Below are positions 29,729-41,218 of a DNA stretch of 64,000 bases, piece after piece. Position 1 is the stretch's first letter, and each line of letters starts with the position of its first letter. The notes under the pieces were generated by a model, which was not told the origin of the DNA, made no database searches, and was given only the letters and a program-made list of their open reading frames with translations. The translations under genes were made by a program, and so were the position numbers. The stretch covers positions 10,695,673-10,759,672 of the forward strand of contig NC_021683.1 in the NCBI RefSeq assembly GCF_000247815.1, in the 5' to 3' direction. The stretch is from Ficedula albicollis (Eukaryota; Chordata; Aves; Passeriformes; Muscicapidae).

Positions 29729-29729
29729 G

Positions 29730-32700
29730 TAAGGTTAACGTCATGTAAAATTACCCTCTTTATTTCTGATGTTCCACTAATCTTTCTTCTGTAGGCATAC
29801 ATTTTGGAAACTGGTGAGTTCATGCATACTTTCATGCCTTGCAAACATAATACCAGAGCTGATTAATAAACGGTAGTGATAGAACTCTTACGCCGTCAGG
29901 ATTGTAAGTGCCTATCAAACTGACATTCTCACTACATTATGCCACTATTATATTCTTCGCAGTTTTAAAAGAACTGTAGATAATTATTCAAGATATTGAA
30001 ACCTTTAGTTTATAGTTCTATCGCTGTGGTTGTCACCTTCACTTTATATCAAATTTGAGACTCATTTCTTAAGGATGTCTCTATTTTCTGCTTTATTTGC
30101 ACATTGATAGCTCTACTGAATGACTAGTCACAGCAACTTTTTCCTCTGATAGCAGCATATTAAAATGTGAAAGCCTAAGACTAATCTGCTTTGCAGGACT
30201 TTCAGCCACTTGATCGAAGGGAAATAAGAGGTTTGTTTCAAGACTCTTATGTCGCTCATCAGTTCTGTTAACAAACGTGGGGCTTGAGGATACATTTGCT
30301 GCTTCTTTGCATTTTTGCTGAAGGTAGGTGCATTTGAAGGTATGGCTGAGTTCTTGGTATCAGGAGTTTGTGTATTTTGCAGCTGTCAGTGAAACCATAA
30401 CCGTGCAAGTCGATATTGAAATTCTGGACTTTATATTTTTCTCACAATTTTTTGGAAGATAAATTGTTAATGAAATAGAAGAAAACTCCTAAAAATCTTA
30501 TTTAACAATGGCTTGGATTTACAGGCTGGCTGTGTACTCTTAACTTTATTTAAATTTAGGCATGTGAATTTAGATTCAGCTTCTATAAATAAATAAATAA
30601 TCAAAATCCCTATTTTTATAGCCTTCAGTCTGATGGGCTGGTCCTGCAAAGCTGTTAGAAGGGTCTTCGGTTAGTTTAGTAATTGGACTCCAGTAGGGTT
30701 TTTGGTATGAGAGAAACTTGGATTTGAGATGACTTCACAAAATGTGACCCAAAATACAGCAACATTTGAATTTGCATATTTGTTTTTTCTACACTGGTTT
30801 CTTTTGCATAATTTCATTTAGATTGTGCAAACGTGGTACAGCATAAAATGGCTTAATAAATTAGTGCATGAATGTACAGTAGGGATCAGATGAGAATATT
30901 TTCTTTCTGAGAGAAGCAAATGTGAAAAGAGGCAGAATGATCCTGAAAGTAACAGCAAACTATGTTTTAAAAATGCAGTTGTTGGTGGGCTCTAACTGTA
31001 AGTGCTTTGGTTCCAGGTGGTTTGTAGTGAATAGAGTTAAACTTGGCTACCTTGGATATCATACACCTTAATTTAATTAATTTAATAGCTACTTTCTGTT
31101 GAAACTTTAAAATCTAACGATCCTGTTTTTATTGCAGTCTTTAAAGATCTAATCGTTCTTCTGTGTGTCTGAGATGTAAAACTTAGTGCAAGGAGAGACA
31201 ACAGATTGGTTCCGTCATACGATTTTGTTGGGTTTTTTTGAGAGTACTTAAAAGATTATGATGGATAATGCTGTCTTGCCAAAGAATGCCGACACAGGTG
31301 TTCATCATTATCTTAATTAAGATCCTGAGAAAATGTCATCTTTCGGCATGAATTATGAAGGGAGATGCATTAGGAGATCATTTCAACTTTTTTTTTCTTT
31401 CTACAGGGGTAGATGAGAAGGAGGCTGTTTTCTCAAAGCCTTTTTTGATATTTCTTTATCAGAATACCTGACCTTAGACACTGAATTTGTTTTTCTAGTT
31501 CGATTTGTGACAATATTACCAAGGGATCTGTATGTGATGCTAAAGGGAATCCTCTTAAACAAAAAAAAATTTAAAAAGTATTTCCCCTACAAGATGCCCT
31601 GTTTCATTTAAAGCTGTCCTATTAACAAAAAACAAACCTGTGAGACTCAGATGGTAGTGGAAAATGCTGCTGGGAACATCCGATAAGAAATGTTTTATGC
31701 AGTATATTTAAAAGTATTAACAACTCCTAACAGAGAAAAATAAACACACGTGAATATTCATTTTTTTAATTAGGCATGAAGAGAAAAGAACATTTTCTTT
31801 CTCATCTTTGCACTACCATAGAAGTAAAAGTAATTAGCATGCAAAGAGTAGGGAGGGGCCTGTGTCTTTCTATGTTAAATCAATCCATTATTAACTGGGC
31901 AAGAGCTAAAAAAAAAATGCATGAAAACTATTGGCTGTAAAACTTCGGGGCCCTTTCCTGCAGACACTGCTGCTTCCCTCAGGTGCAGTGCTGGAGTTCC
32001 AGGGTCAGGCAGGGCACTGAAGTGCCCGTGTTTTGTGGCTGTCTCTGGGCAGGGTCCTGGGAGGAGCTCTCTGAGCAAGCCCCTCAGCTCAGCTGTTTCT
32101 TCTGCCTGCTCTTCCTTTGCCCGAGATGCTCCTTGTTCACACTGTGTTTGTGGTCTGAGAACGAGGTGTAAACTTGTGAACACCTAGAATAACTCTTCTG
32201 TGCCTATCATTTGGGTATTAGGTAGCTTAGAGTTTTCTTTTTCTCTTCAAGCCTTTCTACTTTAAATCACTTCTTCTCTGCTAAAAGAAACCTGATTATC
32301 AGTTCCAGTCTATTTTTTTTTAACTGCTTCGGCAGCCTTTTTACTGTGTGGAATAAAATACAGAAGTGCAGCTGACAAGCCTTTCAAGCACCCAGTCATT
32401 CTACTGAGCATGTAACTCCAAAGATCTTGACAGTATCATGGGAGAACCTGAAACTGTATTTCAGTTTCCTTGAAGTTTCCTGTAATTAACTTAAATGGCA
32501 TTATTTGCTTGAATTTGTTGGCATAGTATGGACTGAGTTAAGAATGTCTTTAGGGTTTATTTTACTTACAGTTCCATGGGCATATGCATAAAATAGACTC
32601 TGAGTGAAGAATGAAAAACTGCTTTCTTTCATGTCTAAAACAAGTTTTCCACTTGGCTCTCCTAGTGAGTGAGGAGCAGCTCAGTGGGAAGTGTGGCTGT

Positions 32701-34684
32701 GGCTCCCTGTGCTGTTTTATGGGATGTAGGTGGCAAATTCCCTTTTGCCTGCAGGTGCTGCAGCATGGTGGGAGCTCCTGTAGCTGGAATTTGACCTCCG
32801 GTGTGGGTGCTAGAAGTGAGTGACTTAGTAACAGTGTTGTGTTCCAAAGATTTTGTGCTTTATCTACTTTACTGACATATATTTGCAGTCCTTATGACTG
32901 GTTTGCAAGAGCTCAGCAGTACTTCTCTGAGGAGAAACATAAAGCCAGGTAGCCTTTCTGGCCTTACACCCAAGGAATTCTTTTTAACAGTTCATAATTT
33001 CTGGGATTTTATTAACATTAGAGCTTTTTAGTCTTTATTCCTTAATGTGGATAGCGCACATGTAACTGATTTTGAAGCTGCTTTTTGCAGATTCAAGTGA
33101 ATCTATTTGTAGAACCAGCATATTTTTTTCTTTTTTTTAAATTATATAAATCATTGCTTGAGGAGGAAAACAAACCAATTGGACCTTTCAAGGTGAATAT
33201 GTATCACCATAACAGAGTTTACTGTACTGATAAATGTGTGACTGGTGACTTTCCTGCTCTTCCTGAAGAAGATGCACCTTCCTGAGCAATTTCTTTTTCC
33301 CAACAGAGCAAAACGGAGCTTTTTCTTATTGTAAGCACATATTTTTCACAGTATTTCTTAGCATTTCTAGCACAGATCAAGAACGCAGCATTTACCTCTG
33401 AAGTATTCTCTGCTGACATCTACAGAAATTTTCATGCCCTTCAGATTTAATTTTGTGTAGAATAATGCATGGTATAATATGTAGGTCCTGTGTTTTCAAT
33501 TAAGCTGTATTAGGTAACTATGCTCTTCTTTCATATCCCATAGCAAAGTATCAATATCCAGATGGCAGTGTGCTGGGATAAAAGATAGCTACAGGCTTGG
33601 CTGCTACTGTAAAGCCAAGAACAAACATTTTAGCCTGTGTGATAAATAAAACCCAGGTTGAGACTCTCGGCGTATTGGAGTTGCACTAAATAATTCTACA
33701 GTGCTGTTTATTACTGGTTTCATTGGATAATATGCAGCTGTAAAACCTGCTTGAAGCTTTTATTAAGAATACTCTGTCATTATAAAAAGGTGCCCACGAC
33801 TTCTTTATGGTATTGGCAGTGCGAGAATTACTTTGTTTGTGCTGACTTTCTGGCTTTTATCTAGGAAGGACCTTGCTGTCTCCCAGCTCCTGTGGGCATT
33901 AGGTTTCATGGAGGTCTCTTGGGAAGAGGGCAGCTCTGTAGAGCCTAAGTTTCCAAAGTAATTTTAAAGGTATTTTCTTTCCTTTTGCTTTTTCTTAGGT
34001 TTATTTCAGTATTTAATTTATTGCTTCAGTTAAAATTCAGCTGATATTCCCTGTAGTATACACTGTGCTACTGTGTCCCTAAGTAAAACTTAAGCTGAGG
34101 TCATCCAGGTAGTTCTTTGAGTGAAGGCTGCAGAAGGGTGGAGAGGCTTTTAGACTGGCTGGGAAGGGATGGAAAAACTTGGTAGCAGGCAAAGGACTAG
34201 ACCCGAGTTTGTTTTTCCTTGCATTTCTGGCACATCCTATGACCTAGATTTGTTCATGTAACCTCAGACTCAGTTTACTTAACTGGAACTCTGCTTGTCT
34301 CAGAAATATCCAGGTGTTAATGGTGTCCATGATCATATAATTGTTATACTGTTGTGCTTTTGAGCAGGGGCAAGTGGTTAATGCTGTTACTGGTTCATTA
34401 GCAAAATGCCATTAAACTTTCCTGTTCCTCAGATCTTTGATTCCCATAGTTTGTGGTGCACCTCTCATGACATGTAGGATTGAACACCATCCAGTGGGAT
34501 GTGGCATTAACAGAGTGTCTGTGGGATTTAACAAATATACTGGATCAGTGGGTGAAGAAACCCTTGCATTGCTCAGTCTGTAAATCCTTGTTTGTCAGAG
34601 AAACACGCTGTCTGAATTAGTGACAAATACTATATATTTGTTCCATCCCCCATTCTCCGTATGTCCCTTTTTTTATCTTTGTAG
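29730..34684 (+). other. Probable intron between exon candidates A and B
   Basis: The sequence is AT-rich and unique, with no clear repeat and no convincing additional exon, though short alternative exons cannot be excluded. The reading frames inside are short and unremarkable. Confidence 0.4.
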
Positions 34685-34849
34685 ATTGCACCCAAGACAG
34701 AAGTAGTGAGATCCACAGTGGGGAAAATGAACCCAGCAGTCCATCCTGTCCTGTACCTGCCGGAATATGGGAAGAGACCTAGTATAAAGCCAGAGTGCAG
34801 CTGGGCTTGCAGTCTTTTTAACCATATTAAGTCCTGTTCAGAGTTAATG
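34685..34849 (+). ncRNA. Exon candidate B of the divergent transcript
   Basis: This 165-base block (55 codons) sits between a T-rich acceptor ending TTTGTAG and a consensus GTAAGT donor at 34850. The phase inherited from exon A is the only one of the three plus-strand frames open throughout; the other two reach stops. In that frame the peptide begins IAPKTEVVRSTVGK and includes VLYLPEYGKRPS and a cysteine-containing tail (ECSWACS, SCSELM). I recognise no domain. It could be part of a small protein or an exon of a non-coding RNA whose frame is open by chance. The intron from A would be 4956 nt. Confidence 0.5.
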
Positions 34850-35075
34850 GTAAGTAATCTGCTATGGGTATGATATGGTTAATTAAGCAAAGCATTACAG
34901 CAGGGGCATTTTCCTTTGTGGTGCTGGTTTCAGTCACTTACAAAATGCAGAATTAATGTTTCCAGACACATCAGCTTGATTCCGTTCCCATTTCTGTTGA
35001 GAAAATCATGCAGTGCAGGTGACAAGAACTGTAATAAGTATGTTCTTCTTTTCTTTCTATTTTTGTCCTCTCCAG

Positions 35076-35490
35076 ATGAGCTCAGTGAGATGGTCTCAGC
35101 AATGCTGAAGAAGGGAAGGATAGAATTGGAAGGCAGGAGCTATTTCAAAGCAGGATTCTTCATCTTTCTGTAATGCCCAAATATGAAGACTTTATAAACT
35201 TCATTAGGTAGAGTATTGCTAATAGTGTCATATCAGTAATGTTGCATGATGTAATATGGCATTGCTATATTGTTTGGTGATCATGTGGAGCTGCATTAAA
35301 TAGATGAACATATGCCAGTGACTTAAATGAACATTGTGAGTGAGGGCAGTAAGTGGAGAAGGAGGGTACTAGAGGAAATGCTAGTAGCCTTTTTTATGCC
35401 AGGTTCTTTCTTTTTTCAGTTCTTTCTATAACCAGTAGTTCTTTTCTTTCTTGATCAAGATGGAATAAAGAAAAATATCTTTTTATTTAA
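35076..35490 (+). ncRNA. Exon candidate C, probable last exon of the divergent transcript
   Basis: The acceptor is excellent: a long CT-rich tract ends TCCTCTCCAG at 35075, only 226 nt after the exon B donor. Continuing the frame from A and B gives MSSVRWSQQC and a TGA at 35106-35108, for a joined frame of 74 codons. A second frame in this exon is open longer (SEMVSAMLKKGRIELEGRSY and on to a TAA at 35171-35173) but is not in phase with exon B. An AATAAA at 35464-35469 could be the polyadenylation signal, which would make this the terminal exon; the 3' boundary is set from that signal only. Confidence 0.45.
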
Positions 35491-38400
35491 GAAATTGAAT
35501 CTAGTTTAACTTCTTAACTAGAAAGACCTCACAGTTCTACTAGCTGTTAGAGCATCTTAATGCTTTGTCCAGCAGGAAATTGCACTCATGGTGCTGACCC
35601 AGTAAGATGTGTAGTGCAGCAGCATGTGCTGCTCTTGCTCCTCAGGGCTTGTGAAATGTCTGCTGTGGCACAGCCCTCTGTGACCTCTTGCATTGAAGGA
35701 TGGAATTCATGAGTCCTTTTCTGTCTGGAGCTTGTGGGAGTTCCCTCCTGAACCAAATAGTTCTGAAATACTGCAGAAAAAGATCTGACACTGTTGTCTG
35801 GGAGATGTGACTGACTTAATTATTATTAACATTTATTAAGTGCCTTACAATGGAGTGGAAGAGCCTTTTTTATAAATAGGAGAACTGGCATGTGAGGAAG
35901 AATGAATCTCTTCTATCTTCTGCAATTCTTGACCCACCTAATTAGGTGATTGTCATAAGAAATGAGGAGCTGGCTCAGGGGAGCGGCACTGGGGGAAGCT
36001 GCCGCCGCGTTCCGTACGCACCGCGCTTCTCCCTCGCACAATGGCTTAGCCTGGTGAGCAGGGCTTCCCTCTGTCAGTGTGCTGGGCCAGGGGGCAGATT
36101 TAAAAGGCCTGAGGAGCCTGAGGCTGTCTATTGGATAGCTTCATTATAGATCTCATCCAGGGAAAAAGTGGGGAACTGCAGCTCATTTCTAGGAGCTACT
36201 CTGGTTTTTAGCAATTCCTCACCCACTGCCTCTTCCCGCTTCCTTTCGCTGTGGAGTGGCCTTTCCCCACAATAAGCTGATTCTCTTCATGGCTGATATT
36301 TACACTTAGTTAGCCTCTAAGGCACTAACTGCTTCTTCTGGTCTAAGACTTCAGTTTCTTTTTTTTAAAAATAATTTATTTTGCTAAGAAAGGGAATCTG
36401 TCCAGCTGTTGCAAACAATAGTGGTTTTGATGTATATCAATAAAGTGTTAGAGATGTATGTTTTCCATGTAGAAGATAAAGAGACTTAAAGCCTGCTTTA
36501 AAGGAAGGCAAACCTTGGAGAGGTTTACTTAGATGTACAATATGCCCTATTCTTTCATTTTTAAAAACAGTATTAAGGGATTCTTTTCAAGAAAAGAAGA
36601 AATAATTTCATCTTTTTGGTTGCATTTTTTTCGTAGTCTCACAGTTGTAAGATAAATATTCAGAATTAGGAGTTGCTAAGGTTAATGTGATTAAAATGAG
36701 TATGTGATAACAGGCTCTGCACATTAAAGATTAAGAGCTCAAATTATAGACTCCAGAGGGAAACACTCCATGAGCATTTGTAAATTCTGTTTGTGCAAGA
36801 AATGCAGGCTTAAGCCTAAGGTTGAAGTTGCACAGTTTTATTATGATGTATCTGCAGAGAATTCTATAAAACATTGTAGTGTTGGGGTGAAAATGGTGGG
36901 GGGACAAATGAGGAAATAATTTTGGTCTAAGCATTAGTGTTACTCTATAGAAATAGATTGGTTTTACACAATTTATTCACATTTGCAAAGGTCAGTTTAT
37001 AGCATTCTGAGTGCAGTAGTTCATTCTTTATGTATAAATTGATCCTTTATATAGATATAATTCCATATACAACATTTAATCTTTGAATGCAAGTTGAAAA
37101 TATATTAGCAATTAATTTATGTAGGTTATGACTTTCTTTCCCGTGTACTCTGCAGTAGTTCCTACCCTAAAGTAGAGTCAGTGTGTGCTTAATGAAAATT
37201 AGATGTGAAATGTAATATGTAGAGGACAAAGAAGCATTGAAAGCCTTATTGCTCTTAAAAAGACAAAGGTACCTCAGATAATTCTCCTTTCTTAATCTCT
37301 TAAGAATTTGATGCATAATTCTGTTATAAGCAATTTGGAACGAATAAAAATATTTTTAGAAGTGGTATTAGTACCAGATATTATTTGTCACCTTTTATGA
37401 AGCGTAGCTTGGTTTTAAAATTTAAAATGCTTTGCATTTTGAGAGACTAATTTATAGGCAGTCTTCCACTGAGAAGGAAAAGCACCTTGGATGTTTGTGG
37501 AGAGGTGAGCCTTATTGTTATATCTGTGAAATTTGCTAATGTTGCAACCATTGAAATAAAGTGTTTGTTTACGTAACAGCAGTGGCATTTCTCCTTCTCT
37601 TCCTTGTGGTTTTGTCCAACTAGATGTTATGAGTGGCAGTTGCAGTGACTGCTAAGTGTTTAAATGATGACACCATTATGTGAAGTGATTTCAAAATGAG
37701 AGATTCCAGCCAAGAATTACATCTGCTCTCATCTCCTTCAAATCATACTCTCTGGCTGTGCAGATTATGATTGATTTGTTTGTGACAGATTGCAGGAAAC
37801 AGTCATTGATTTTTCAATATTTTACCTTAAAATTATTTACAGTTGTAACCAAGGGGAGGTATTTCCATGGGCTGTCAGCCCCTGAAAGACTGGGATAATA
37901 TTCCCTGCTCCCTGACAAGACAAATTACCCGTAATGAGTGCAGTAGCTGAAGGGTATACTTTTATTTTAAAATATGTCAATAACCCAGTGACTAAACGAA
38001 TATTGATTCAGCATAATGAAGCCTGAGTAATGTGAAAATGAGCTCTTCAAGGAGCATGGTAAAGACTTTCTTTTTAGCTTGTAGCAAGAAGCTTTTCATT
38101 CTTTACTGTTAGGTAGTTGAAATGTGCAGTCTTAAACAAGTCATCCTTAAACATTGGTAATATGTGAAGCAACGTAACAAAAGAACTTCAGGGTTTTTGT
38201 TCTGTTTCTTTTTTCTTCAATATATTTCACTAGATCAAACGCTTAAAGAGGAAAATGCAAGTTATCCAGGGCAGGAACAGAATGACTATTGGTGTAAATG
38301 TTTTTTGCAGTAATATTCTTCAGCTAGCCTAGTGGCATTTTTAATGTGGATTCTGAATATGGGCATGGAAATATATCTAAATAAACTGTAGATTTAATTT

Positions 38401-41103
38401 CATATTACCGACTTCTTGACATTCTGATGTGTGTTCTGTGTGATCAGTCTAGTATTCTTATCCTTCAACATTTTAGAGAGGCTGGTTTATGAGCACCTAG
38501 ATATACTGTGGTATAAAACTTAGTTACCATAATGCACATATTTCTTTCCATAACATATAGCACTGCATGTTTCTTACCAAATGAGAATTCTCAAGCAGTA
38601 ATTCATTTAAATTACAGTAATTTATGCAGTGCCATAGGTGCGGTGTGGAAAAGCATCTAATAGATTAATACGAATGTACTTCAATTGTTCAGGGTAAGGA
38701 TTAGATTAAAGATCACGTTGAGGTATAATTTTTTTTTAACATTAGAAGTATTGAACGCTAAGAAAACAAACCCCACCCTGTCATGTGAAAGGATCAATTG
38801 GTCATTTGTATTCAAGAGCATCGTGCAGCATTGGGAAAGCTCTGCAAAAGCACTGGGTATAAATAGCTGTGTAATCCAGACATAGACAAAAAGATATTTT
38901 CTTGGAGTGTTTGTGTATAATGTGTCAATTATGAAATAATGTCATAGCCAGAAGCATTTAGTGAGCATGTTTGGGCATGAAAACGACTTTCCTTATTTTC
39001 TGAGGACTAAGTTCAATTGCATCCAACTAGCTCATGAAAATCTTCAGAAGGATGTTTTCCTATCAGCACACAGGTGGTTTTTTTCCAAATGTCATTCCTT
39101 TAGCATAGCTAGAAACTATTTCAGGAGGCACTTGAGAACCTGTGACATTGAGAGTTAAATGGCAACTCTGGAATGTGAGATATCTTCCTGCTTTTAATTT
39201 GTTAGTTTTCAGAAAAAAAGTGTGATCTATGTTTGAATGGGTTACAAATGTAAATAATTGTAGTTTTGAAGGTTTGTGCATAGCACCTGAGATTTCCAAA
39301 ATATTGCAGAATTATATATGATGAGGCAGTAATAAACTGAAATATATAGCTGTGACAACAGAATAATTTGGGACCCTTTTAAATTGTTCAAGAGGTCTAC
39401 AAATGTTACTCTGTTGAACTTCCTGCTCAGTGGCATTTTACACACCTCAAGTTCTCTGCCTGTTCTTTGTTTCTGTACCTTTTTGTTTCTTTGGCCAACA
39501 GCAGGAGATGAAGGGGAGGGTTCTTGTCCGATAGTTTTCCCACAGTAGCGAGGAAGGGCGAGACTGTTCAGGGCTGGGTACCAGCTCTGGTGTAGACTGA
39601 AGGGCAAATAAATGTTTGTTTTAACAACATCTCCTTTTCTTGAATAACACTGCATGAGCTCATGGTACCAAACTGAGTAACAGCAGATACTGCTGGAGGT
39701 ACTGCTGGCAGTGAAACCAAAGTGGGCTCTGCTTGCAAGCCATTGGCACTTTTCACTTACAAGATAGGCAACAACTGTGGCTTTGCTGCTTTCCCAAAAA
39801 TCAGTTTGTTTATTGAATATCTGGCATTCCAGCTTGGGCCTGAACCATGTGATTGGCACTAAAGGCAAATGGTGCATTCTTGGCTTTTTATTTTCATTTG
39901 TGGATGATACTAGAGATGTCTGGTGATGGTGCCTTGGAAGCTCTACAGGTTATTCATACATCTCTCTGTGTTAGAACTGTGACAATTTTTAGTCCACTTT
40001 CAGGTGGACTATGGAGGAGGAAAAAACCTCAGACAAAAAAAAATCCTAAATAATTAATTGTTTAAAAGTTCTTGTGGAATTTGGTATCTCTCAGGAGCAG
40101 AACATAAGCCAAATTGCTGTTCAGTTAGGTAAAAGTAAAAATAGAAAACACTGTGAAACTAAGGTCATGGGTAGACAAAAGAATAATATAATTTGTGGTA
40201 GAGATGAGGCTATTGGTCAGTCATGAAAGTCTAATATTTAGGGGCTGTATGTTCCTCAGCACTTGGCAACTTGTAAGTTTTGACCCATTTCAGTTAATTT
40301 CACAGTGAACACAGTGCATCAGTATGTTCCTGTAGTGAGTGGTTTTGTGTAACAATTCAGATCTTGATTCCATGATGAATAAAGTAGCAACCAAAACCAG
40401 TGGTGGATTTTAAAATATTTTTTCTGTTTGCTCAGCCTCTGTGTTATCTATCTGCTCTACAGACCAGCCAACTAAAACAAGTTTAGTTTAAAGTGAGAGA
40501 GCATATTGATGTAGGTGATGGAAGGCAAGCCTTCACCATGCTGCCTCCTTCCCATTGCCACATTACTTATTTGGAATCTAAGAACTTACATGTGATGGAA
40601 CCCAAATCAGAACAGTCTACAAGTGGACAGACAGCACAATGTAAAGTTTGCTCATCTAAATGTCATGATTACTTGAAACTGATTCTTTGTGCCCTGAAGT
40701 ACACTTTGAAGGTGTTGTTTCTTTTTGTTTAAATTTGTGGATAAATCATTGCTTTTCCAAAAGCAATTACATGTATGCAAATATTCTATTCTTTTGTAAT
40801 GACCATTTTATGTACTAAAAGCTGTCAGTAGTGCTGATAGTGTTGCAGCCTTTAGTGTATTGGCATACAATGAACTGTAAGACTGAGATAACCCTATAAA
40901 AATATGTGAGGGATCCAAGATGCTGTGAGACTCTTGCTTAACTGCAATGGTTAAAAAGGCATGGCTGACTTAATGCATGAGTGTTGAAATCTGTGTCTGG
41001 AATTATGGAAACAAGTTGAGAAACATGAACAGAATTGATTGTTGGTTATTTTCCTTTGTAAGAGCTGGGAAAAGATGCATTGTGCTTTTCTGTGGTGTCC
41101 TTT

Positions 41104-41218
41104 TTCATTTTTTTGGGTTTTTTTGGGTTTTTTTGTTTTTTTTTTTGTTTTTTTGTTTGTTTGTTTGTTTTTGTTGTTGTTGTTGTTGTTTTTTGTTTTT
41201 TTTTTCTTTTGTTAACTT
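41104..41218. repeat. T/G-rich low-complexity tract with (TTTG)n and (TTG)n
   Basis: Blocks of T-runs with GGG are followed by TTTG repeats and TTG repeats. Reading frames over it (Phe/Val/Cys-rich) are meaningless. Confidence 0.9.

Noticed and set aside
39242..39877. 211-codon minus-strand open frame
   Set aside because: It is the longest frame apart from IRX5 and the artefacts, but a frame this long is expected occasionally in 64 kb. I see no domain, and no supporting splice sites were identified.
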